A DNA stretch of 6,170 nucleotides from an uncultured Bacteroidales bacterium (GTDB taxonomy: Bacteria; Bacteroidota; Bacteroidia; Bacteroidales; Muribaculaceae). How positions within the stretch are numbered: the first letter of the stretch is position 1; each line of letters starts with the position of its first letter. The DNA lies in NCBI GenBank assembly GCA_947177325.1, contig CAMWUH010000135.1, positions 1 through 6,170 of the forward strand, read 5' to 3'. A program made the position numbers and the translations under genes. Positions 1-4,661 of the stretch are shown here, piece after piece. The notes beneath the pieces are model-generated. The model had not been told where the DNA came from and searched no databases. It saw only the letters and a list, made by a program, of their open reading frames with translations.

Positions 1-27
1 TGTGTGTCCATATAACTACGGTCATAT

Positions 28-123
28 ATGGTTCCCTTATCCCGAACTCGCGTTATTGCAGACAAAGAGCGCGTTCTATTCCGCTTCTCCCAAACGCTGA
101 CCGATAAAATCAATGAGAAATGA
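28..123 (+). CDS. possible small protein, 31 aa, unknown function
   Basis: This short ORF reads MVPLSRTRVIADKERVLF and continues to an end in TDKINEK. An in-frame TAA at 13-15 lies just upstream, so it is complete as drawn. Its TGA (121-123) overlaps the ATG of the next ORF (120-122) as ATGA, a typical sign of translational coupling. Codons favour a purine in the first position more than the competing frames do, and the mix of charged and hydrophobic residues looks protein-like. No ribosome-binding site is visible, and I recognise no family. The alternative is that this stretch is the 3' end of an upstream gene in the frame open from base 2 to the TGA at 98-100. Only sequence left of the window can decide this. 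Confidence 0.4.
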   Translation: MVPLSRTRVIADKERVLFRFSQTLTDKINEK

Positions 124-338
124 CATCAATTCGCAAGACAAAGAAAAGGCTCAAAAGAGAGTTGGCCGAAACAGAGAAAATGCTTTTCACAGTATATCTT
201 CTACCTCCGAATTTACCCCGGTTGTTATTAATCGACACGTTGAAAAGCGAGATTGACAATATAACCAATGAACTCGCACATCTACATCGAACTGATAACG
301 CAAGTAATGATGAAACAAGCAAAACAATCTCAATGTAG
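120..338 (+). CDS. small basic coiled-coil hypothetical protein, 72 aa
   Basis: The product starts MTSIRKTKKRLKRELAETEK. It is strongly basic over residues 5-14 and has two heptad-like helical stretches, about residues 8-24 and 42-57 (LKSEIDNITNELAHL). These are separated by a Pro-containing hydrophobic patch, YLLPPNLPRLLL (about 26-37). There is no signal peptide or clear membrane span. The start overlaps the previous ORF's stop (ATGA). The gene lies upstream of a hairpin and of promoter P1, so it is probably the last or near-last gene of a separate upstream transcript. I do not recognise the family. A small coiled-coil phage accessory protein is all that can be inferred. An ORF on the opposite strand covers much of the same region but has no comparable start context. 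Confidence 0.5.
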   Translation: MTSIRKTKKRLKRELAETEKMLFTVYLLPPNLPRLLLIDTLKSEIDNITNELAHLHRTDNASNDETSKTISM

Positions 339-387
339 AGGCCAATGTGGCAGAGCGGCAGGTGCTTGCCGAGGACGGGTACACTGA
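307..387 (+). CDS. candidate Cys/Arg/Gly-rich mini-ORF, 26 aa
   Basis: Beginning at a double ATG (307-312), this frame reads MMKQAKQSQCRGQCGRAAG and then ACRGRVH before a TGA at 385-387. The cysteines are spaced C-x3-C-x6-C in a basic, Gly-rich context, which could suit a tiny metal- or nucleic-acid-binding peptide. It overlaps the last 32 bases of the 72-aa ORF in the +1 frame and ends just before the hairpin at 396-439. There is no clear ribosome-binding site. At this length it could easily be a chance ORF, and the function is unknown. Confidence 0.25.
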   Translation: MMKQAKQSQCRGQCGRAAGACRGRVH

Positions 388-395
388 ATAAGGGA

Positions 396-439
396 GGCCG
401 CCGACGATAAGGTTACAAACATAACTATCGCCGGCGGTC
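396..439 (+). terminator. GC-rich hairpin, probable terminator of the upstream transcript
   Basis: The left arm CCGCCG-A-CGATA (398-409) pairs with TATCG-C-CGGCGG (426-437) with one mismatch. The stem extends outward by G396-C439 and G397-U438. Inward, GTT (412-414) pairs with AAC (423-425) past an AG bulge, leaving the loop ACAAACAT. The sequence after the stem is T-rich but interrupted (ATTGTATGTATCTTT), so it is not a textbook intrinsic terminator. Its place after the small ORFs and directly before promoter P1 fits insulation between two transcription units. The P1 upstream element CAAACATAAC (416-425) lies in the loop and inner right arm. Confidence 0.45.
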
Positions 440-456
440 GATTGTATGTATCTTTG
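416..456 (+). promoter_or_regulatory. promoter P1: CAAACATAAC-N23-TAnnTTTG, drives the nozzle-like gene
   Basis: TATCTTTG (449-456) matches the Bacteroidetes -7 consensus TAnnTTTG. CAAACATAAC (416-425) ends exactly 23 nt upstream. The same motif at the same spacing occurs at P2 and P3, which is the main support. The usual -33 TTTG is absent: the bases at 19-nt spacing read TATC. A start about 7 nt past the box (near 463) gives a leader of about 19 nt before the ATG at 482. An activator-dependent phage promoter is the inference. Confidence 0.65.
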
Positions 457-481
457 TGGAGACGAACTTAATAAGAGAGCT

Positions 482-3382
482 ATGAATAAGGATATAATTT
501 ACACGGGGTTTGCAACCGTGCCGTCGGACAATATTAGTCCTGACGGGCAGTTGGCAGCTGCAATAAACTGCGTCAATGAGGATGGGGGTCTAAGGCCTGT
601 TATGCCACCGACGGTGCGGTTGAGAGTGCCCGGGGGATATAATGTAGAGATGATACACAAGACATCGGCGTATGAGCATTTTATTGTCAGGCATAAAGAG
701 GGGGGATTGGGTTGGCTTATCCCTCCGGCGGAACAGGGTGAGCCGTGGGACGTAGAGGAAATAGAAGTGCCTTCGGCAAGCTTTAGTGAACTGATTTCGA
801 TTAATGCGATTGGCAACACGTTGATATTGCTGACCGATAGCGGGATGCATTATATATTGTGGAGGGCAGAGGATCAGGCGTACAAGTATCTCGGCAATCA
901 GTTGCCGCAGCCGGTATTGTCGTTTGGGTTGCAGTCGAGCTACGACGGATATGAGGAGGATGAAATTACATTAACGAGAAGATTAAAATCTGATAGCAAT
1001 ACTTCGCTGAGAGAATTTGATTTGGAATTTACCAACAGTCTTAGTGATGCTGCCTTAGCAGCCGTAAATAAGTTTGTGGCAAACGTTCATGGCAATGGCA
1101 AATTTGTATTTCCATTTTTAGTCAGATACGCATTAAGACTATATGACGGGACTCTTGCGCGACACTCGGCGCCGGTTTTGATGATTCCTAATTCCCACAA
1201 AGTACCGGAAATTTTAGCAAAGGTGGATATAAAAGATACCGATGAAAAACTTACGCATAAGCTATCTGTAAGAATGCTTCCGTTAGGTTTTGTCAGTAAG
1301 CTTGATTGTCTTATGATTTCTCGCGGTGAGCCGGCTATCCCGGTGAGCGATGATTTAAATGAATGGTATGATGTCGTAAAAGGAATAGATATTTTTGTCT
1401 CGGCGCCGATATATCTATATAAGCAAAGTGGTAAGGCCAGGATTAGTAATTACTTATCTATGAGTGGAGAATCTTCTTCTTCAGGAGGACGCCGTGATGA
1501 AGACACAGAAGATGATACGGATACGAGTGGTGGTTCACCCGGGGCAGTACATCGAGGAGAAAGCTCCGAGACTGAAGAAGGTGATGAAATGAATTTGTTT
1601 TCAATTGGTACACCTTTATCACATTACAGAGGAGATGGAGTGAATGTATATAGGAAGCTATATAAAGATTTAGAATTACAGAAAGAGGCAAAAGAAAAAG
1701 GTTTTACGTCCTGGGTAAGTATAGAATATCGATCTTTGGAGGATATATACGAAGATATTGCGTCGACCGCCAATTTTTATTTGCTTCACTCTTTCAGCAT
1801 TATGGATAAAGATTTCCCCTCAACAACAGAGAGAAAAGCTATTAAAATCGGGTCAGAAGTAATATCAACATTGGTAACTCGCGAAAGAATGTCGGATGAT
1901 TATGGGACTAACGATTTATTGAAACCATCGGCGGCGTTTAACTATAACTCACGATTAAACATTGTCGGTGGAAAAAGACAGTTGTTTAATGGGAGTAATC
2001 CAATAAGCGCATTGTCATTTACTAATGCGATGCCAGATAGTGCAGTTAGCACAGATTTAACAGAGCAAATTGACGATTGTGAAATTTATTATAGAGTAAA
2101 AATAGATGGAAAAATCAAGACATTGTATTCAGGCGTGGGGAGTATAGGAAAAAAATCGCCAATATATTATATATACTATCCAGATCCTAAGGCCTTTGAG
2201 GTGATAATACATACTTCTGAAGGTTACAGCCTATTGCCCATGAAACAACATGAGTTTCTTAATGGATCATTTTATTTCGATGGGTGGTCTGCAATTAAAT
2301 TCCAAAATTTGGATGAGTTCAAGTCGCAACATTCGGAATTGTTTGACAGAGGAGATAAAATAATCTATGAGAATAAAGCGGAGGTAGATATTCCCAACAA
2401 AATTTATACTTCGGAGGTTAATAATCCGTTTGTGTTTCCTTTGAAGGGGATAAACACCGTGGGCGCAGGAGAGATATATGCGCTTTCAGCAGCCGCCCGC
2501 CCGCTGTCGGAGGGTCAGTTCGGTCAATTCCCGCTCTATGCGTTCACCGATGAGGGGGTATGGGCGCTTGAGGTATCAGCGACGGGCACATATACGGCAC
2601 GACAACCGATTACGCGCGACGTGTGCAACAACCCGCGCGGGATAACGCAGCTTGATAACTCGGTAGTGTTCCCGACGGCACGCGGCATCATGCACATCAT
2701 AGGCTCGGAGACACGTTGCATAACCGAGGCCATTTCGTCGGATTTTCCGTTTGACGTAACGAAGCTGCCCGGGTTATTGAAGCATTTCGAGAAAGTATCG
2801 GGGCATAATCCCGGTGACCGGATTATATCGGTAGCGGCATTTTCGGATTTTATGGAGGGCTGCAGGGTGATGTATGACTACGTAGGGCAGCGCATCATGA
2901 TATATAACAAAGGTTATTCGTATGCTTACGTCTATTCGATGAAGTCAGGGCATTGGGGGATGATGTACTCGTCGATAATCGACAACCTGAATTCCTATCC
3001 CGAGGCGCTGGCCGTTGTCAGCAACGAGGATGGCTCGAAAGATATAGTCGATTACGGCTCACCGATGAAAGAGGGGGAGACAGCGGTGTTGTATGTTACA
3101 AGGCCATTGAAGCTCGACAGCGCGGATATTTTGAAAACAATCGACACCGTGATACAGCGCGGAGATTTCAGCCGCGGAGACGTAACTACGATCTTGTATG
3201 GGTCGAGAGATATGCGTCAGTGGCATTTGGTGTGGTCGAGCAAGGATCATTATTTGCGAGGTTTCAGCGGCAGCCCGTATAAATACTTTGTGATTGCATC
3301 GACGGGTAGGTTGACCGCCGACAAGTCGGTAACAGGTGCGAGCATATCGATGGAGCTGCGGCAGACAAAGGGGTTAAAATAG
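482..3382 (+). CDS. large phage tail protein, nozzle/tail-tube-like, 966 aa
   Basis: This is probably a virion tail structural protein. The N-terminus has YTGFATVPSDN (residues 7-17) and SPDGQLAAAINCVNEDGG (19-36), a pattern I associate with Bacteroidales phage tail proteins. The C-terminal third contains NNPFVFP (about 647), GQFGQFPLYAF (678-688), VWALE and RQPITRDV. It looks like repeated beta strands, as in the beta-propeller nozzle (gp12-like) of short-tailed phages. The fold is inferred, not demonstrated. The start is set at 482, preceded by AGAGAG (474-479). The earlier in-frame ATG at 446 lies upstream of and partly outside the expected transcript, because the P1 -7 box is at 449-456. 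Residues about 158-655 are encoded by DNA of roughly 37-40% GC against about 53-63% in sampled flanks, which suggests a swapped central region. An acidic Ser/Gly-rich linker occupies residues 328-369. The gene converges on the 139-aa gene. Confidence 0.92.
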   Translation: MNKDIIYTGFATVPSDNISPDGQLAAAINCVNEDGGLRPVMPPTVRLRVPGGYNVEMIHKTSAYEHFIVRHKEGGLGWLIPPAEQGEPWDVEEIEVPSASFSELISINAIGNTLILLTDSGMHYILWRAEDQAYKYLGNQLPQPVLSFGLQSSYDGYEEDEITLTRRLKSDSNTSLREFDLEFTNSLSDAALAAVNKFVANVHGNGKFVFPFLVRYALRLYDGTLARHSAPVLMIPNSHKVPEILAKVDIKDTDEKLTHKLSVRMLPLGFVSKLDCLMISRGEPAIPVSDDLNEWYDVVKGIDIFVSAPIYLYKQSGKARISNYLSMSGESSSSGGRRDEDTEDDTDTSGGSPGAVHRGESSETEEGDEMNLFSIGTPLSHYRGDGVNVYRKLYKDLELQKEAKEKGFTSWVSIEYRSLEDIYEDIASTANFYLLHSFSIMDKDFPSTTERKAIKIGSEVISTLVTRERMSDDYGTNDLLKPSAAFNYNSRLNIVGGKRQLFNGSNPISALSFTNAMPDSAVSTDLTEQIDDCEIYYRVKIDGKIKTLYSGVGSIGKKSPIYYIYYPDPKAFEVIIHTSEGYSLLPMKQHEFLNGSFYFDGWSAIKFQNLDEFKSQHSELFDRGDKIIYENKAEVDIPNKIYTSEVNNPFVFPLKGINTVGAGEIYALSAAARPLSEGQFGQFPLYAFTDEGVWALEVSATGTYTARQPITRDVCNNPRGITQLDNSVVFPTARGIMHIIGSETRCITEAISSDFPFDVTKLPGLLKHFEKVSGHNPGDRIISVAAFSDFMEGCRVMYDYVGQRIMIYNKGYSYAYVYSMKSGHWGMMYSSIIDNLNSYPEALAVVSNEDGSKDIVDYGSPMKEGETAVLYVTRPLKLDSADILKTIDTVIQRGDFSRGDVTTILYGSRDMRQWHLVWSSKDHYLRGFSGSPYKYFVIASTGRLTADKSVTGASISMELRQTKGLK
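955..2445 (+). other. AT-rich central block within the nozzle-like gene
   Basis: Counts on single 60-base lines give 55% GC (541-600) and 62% (721-780) before the block. Inside it they give 37% (1681-1740), 38% (1981-2040) and 38% (2101-2160). After it they give 63% (2581-2640) and 53% (2641-2700). Codon choice changes too, with many AAA, ATA, TTA and TAT codons inside. The reading frame is unbroken. The edges are approximate. The simplest reading is recombination that replaced or inserted the central part of the protein from another source, although relaxed selection on codon use is possible. Confidence 0.6.
1460..1588 (+). other. segment encoding a low-complexity acidic Ser/Gly linker
   Basis: Residues about 328-369 of the 966-aa protein read SGESSSSGGRRDEDTEDDTD and continue through TSGGSPG to GESSETEEGDE. 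The stretch is rich in Ser, Gly, Asp, Glu and Thr with almost no hydrophobic residues, so it is very probably disordered. It splits the AT-rich block into a shorter first part and a longer second part that starts near NLFSIGTPLSHYRGDG. A flexible tether between two folded domains, or a surface-exposed loop of the tail, is the inference. Confidence 0.6.
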
Positions 3383-3391
3383 GGGTGAATT

Positions 3392-3413
3392 TAATTTGTC
3401 GGTAATTTGCCGG
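3392..3413 (+). repeat. 11-bp tandem duplication
   Basis: TAATTTGTCGG (3392-3402) is followed directly by TAATTTGCCGG (3403-3413), with 10 of 11 bases identical. It sits just after the stop of the 966-aa gene. The second copy also contributes to a small hairpin, TTGCC (3407-3411) with GGCAA (3417-3421), immediately upstream of the main terminator. No function is evident; replication slippage is a sufficient explanation. Confidence 0.5.
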
Positions 3414-3422
3414 GCAGGCAAT

Positions 3423-3456
3423 AAAAAAGCGGGCTACCTTCACAGGCGGCTCGCTT
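3423..3456. terminator. bidirectional intrinsic terminator between convergent genes
   Basis: AAGCGGGC (3427-3434) pairs with GCTCGCTT (3449-3456), including one G-U pair. Inside it, CCT (3437-3439) pairs with AGG (3444-3446) around TCAC. Six A residues (3423-3428) become a U6 tail on minus-strand RNA, so the element is strongest for the 139-aa gene, whose stop lies about 110 nt upstream of it. For the plus strand, the downstream CTTCTACTG is a weaker tail, but the position is right to end the 966-aa transcript. The remainder of 3383-3564 shows no convincing gene. Confidence 0.7.
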
Positions 3457-3564
3457 CTACTGTCGTAAATCATGAAGTGTAATCCAATCGTAATCGTACT
3501 CAAATCATATATGAGGTAAAAAAATGGTTGCAGCGTCTAAAAGTAGATAAAATAGAAGAGCGGG

Positions 3565-3984
3565 TTAATCGTCGTCGGGGTCGTCGGTTACGCCGTCGGG
3601 ATTATCGCAAAGGTCGCGGAGTCGGTCCTCGATTGTGATGTTGACGTTTTGGGCGACGTCGATGTCGACCGATTTCATCTTTGGCTGGTGGAATTCGAGG
3701 AGGCGGAGCTCGGCATGGACGCGGTCGTTGGCTTCCATCATCAGCATGTCGACCTCGAAGTCGGACATCTCGCGTGGCGAGCCGTCGGGGTTGCTCAGAT
3801 TGAGCGCCGTGACGGTTTCACCCTCTTTGTCGGTGTATACAATCTTGCGCGGGTTGCCGTTGTCGTCGAGTTGAGGCTTGGGGGTGAAGTAGGCGAGCGA
3901 GTGGGCGCGCAGCAGCCCTTTGAGTGGGTTGTCGCGATTGGGAGTGCCTTTTTGGCGTCCGCCTGTCTTTTTGCCTTTTGCCAT
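3565..3984 (-). CDS. 139-aa phage protein, possibly small-terminase-like
   Basis: The product has a basic head MAKGKKTGGRQKGTPNR (residues 1-17), a type of N-terminus seen in phage small-terminase-like and other DNA-binding proteins. Its helical middle is FEVDMLMMEANDRVHAELRL (76-95) followed by FHQPKMKSVDIDV (98-110), resembling the end of families with a PKLK-like motif. The tail is acidic, DNPDGVTDDPDDD (127-139). A role in DNA packaging or DNA binding is plausible but not shown, and no catalytic motif is present. The ATG at 3984 is chosen. A longer reading would need the TTG at 3996, which lies too close to the expected P3 start at about 4006. The gene is alone on the minus strand between plus-strand virion genes, with its own promoter and terminator, which is a moron-like arrangement. 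Plus-strand ORFs here are shadows. Confidence 0.85.
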   Translation of the reverse strand: MAKGKKTGGRQKGTPNRDNPLKGLLRAHSLAYFTPKPQLDDNGNPRKIVYTDKEGETVTALNLSNPDGSPREMSDFEVDMLMMEANDRVHAELRLLEFHQPKMKSVDIDVAQNVNITIEDRLRDLCDNPDGVTDDPDDD

Positions 3985-3993
3985 ATCAAATTC

Positions 3994-4034
3994 CAAACAT
4001 AACGTTACGATACAAAGATAGTGATGTAATTTTG
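3994..4034 (+). promoter_or_regulatory. promoter P2: CAAACATAAC-N23-TAnnTTTG, drives the ejection-protein operon
   Basis: CAAACATAAC (3994-4003), 23 nt, then TAATTTTG (4027-4034). The expected start near 4041 leaves a leader of about 75 nt before the ATG at 4116. The leader can form a small two-part stem: TGCAC (4052-4056) with GTGCA (4081-4085), and inside it CGC with GCG. The bases at the normal -33 position read GTTA rather than TTTG. A second match to TAnnTTTG, TATGTTTG (4046-4053), lies inside the opposite copy of the motif and could be an alternative box, but it lacks the shared spacing. Confidence 0.65.
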
Positions 4035-4053
4035 TTGGTGAACGTTATGTTTG
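4013..4053 (-). promoter_or_regulatory. promoter P3: CAAACATAAC-N23-TAnnTTTG, drives the 139-aa gene
   Basis: Read on the minus strand, CAAACATAAC (4053 to 4044) is followed by 23 nt and then TATCTTTG (4020 to 4013), the same box as P1. The expected start near 4006 gives a leader of about 22 nt before the ATG at 3984. The -33 position reads GTTC. It overlaps P2 almost completely, so RNA polymerase probably cannot occupy both at once. Confidence 0.65.
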
Positions 4054-4115
4054 CACGAAGCGCGGAATGAATTGCGGTGAGTGCAGTTAATTTTAAATAG
4101 GGAAAGGAAAACAGA

Positions 4116-4646
4116 ATGGGAATTTTAGGCAGTGCCATAGGCGGCGCACTTGGAGTGGCCGGGTCGATATTCGGCGGAATATCGGCGAGCAAGGCAATGA
4201 AAAAAGTAAAGAAGAATATCGAGGGTCAGATGCGCGATAACGAAGCGTGGTATGACCGCCGATACAACGAGGATGCCACTCAACACGCCGATGCACAGGC
4301 AGCTCTGACAACTTTGGAGGAGCGATTGAAGCAGCGCAACAAGGCAGCGGCAGGGACGCAGGCCGTCATGGGCGGCACGGAGGAGAGCGTGGCCGCAGAG
4401 AAAGAAGCTAACGCACAGGCATTGGCCAACACCACCGCGCAGATAGCAGCGGCAGGGCAGGCGCAGAAAAATGCCGTAGAGCAGCAGTACCTCAATCAGA
4501 AGTCCTCGCTCAATCAGGCGCTGAACAATGTCGAGATGAATAAAGCGCAGGCTATCAGTTCTGCCGTTCAGGGAGTGGCGCAGGCAGGTGGACAGATAGC
4601 GAGTGCATTTGACCCGCAGCCGGTATCGGCCGCAGGTGGTAACTAA
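4116..4646 (+). CDS. small Gly-zipper/Ala-rich internal virion (ejection) protein, 176 aa
   Basis: The N-terminus MGILGSAIGGALGVAGSIFG (residues 1-20) is hydrophobic with GxxxG steps (G5, G9, G13; G16, G20), suited to inserting into a membrane or packing tightly as helices. The rest is long Ala/Gln/Glu-rich helix with landmarks WYDRRYNEDATQ (45-56), AVMGGTEESVAAEKEAN (83-99) and EQQYLNQKSSLNQ (122-134). I associate this pattern with a small virion protein common in Bacteroidales phages. By position and character it resembles the smallest podovirus ejection protein (gp14-like), which forms a pore in the outer membrane during DNA entry. That role is an inference. AAAGGA before the ATG gives a usable ribosome-binding site. 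It is the first gene of the P2 operon, 15 bp before the next gene. Confidence 0.88.
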   Translation: MGILGSAIGGALGVAGSIFGGISASKAMKKVKKNIEGQMRDNEAWYDRRYNEDATQHADAQAALTTLEERLKQRNKAAAGTQAVMGGTEESVAAEKEANAQALANTTAQIAAAGQAQKNAVEQQYLNQKSSLNQALNNVEMNKAQAISSAVQGVAQAGGQIASAFDPQPVSAAGGN

Positions 4647-4661
4647 TGAAGGAGGAGCGAA

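Larger units (their letters stand above)
3994..4053. repeat. 60-bp dyad: 13-bp inverted repeat enclosing two back-to-back -7 boxes
   Basis: CAAACATAACGTT (3994-4006) and AACGTTATGTTTG (4041-4053) are perfect inverted copies separated by 34 bp. The two -7 boxes, CAAAGATA (4013-4020, read TATCTTTG on the minus strand) and TAATTTTG (4027-4034), sit symmetrically about the same centre, at about 4023.5. Each inverted copy begins at the expected start site of one promoter and is the upstream element of the other. The inner core AACGTT is itself palindromic. Confidence 0.75.

Noticed and set aside
2..100. Open frame from the window edge ending NYGHIWFPYPELALL...ASPKR, as the 3' end of an upstream gene
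   Set aside because: Possible, but its codons look less gene-like than the overlapping frame 28-123, which also couples by ATGA to the next ORF. It cannot be settled without upstream sequence.
336..410. TAG read-through extending the 72-aa ORF to the TAA at 408-410
   Set aside because: The extension is short and unconvincing, and TAG ends the 966-aa gene normally, so there is no sign of recoded stops.
2953..3282. 109-aa plus-strand ORF inside the 966-aa gene
   Set aside because: Arg-rich frame-shifted shadow of the conserved C-terminal region.
22..3513. TCATATATG at 22-30 and 3505-3513 as a possible shared site
   Set aside because: A 9-base AT-rich match with no shared context; expected by chance.
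3523..3549. Eight-codon ORF MVAASKSR after GAGGTAAAAAA
   Set aside because: Too short, and no promoter reads toward it past the terminator.
3985..3996. TTG at 3996 as the start of the 139-aa gene
   Set aside because: It would sit only about 10 nt from the expected RNA start and lacks a ribosome-binding site. The ATG at 3984 gives the family-like N-terminus MAKGKKTGG.
3649..4002. Plus-strand ORFs opposite the 139-aa gene (also 3635-3874)
   Set aside because: They lie antisense to a well-supported gene with its own promoter and terminator, and the proteins show no sensible pattern.
3994..4053. Invertible promoter (phase-variation switch) flanked by inverted repeats
   Set aside because: The spacer is only 34 bp, far shorter than usual invertible segments. 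It already has a -7 box facing each way, and the repeats match a promoter motif found elsewhere (416-425).
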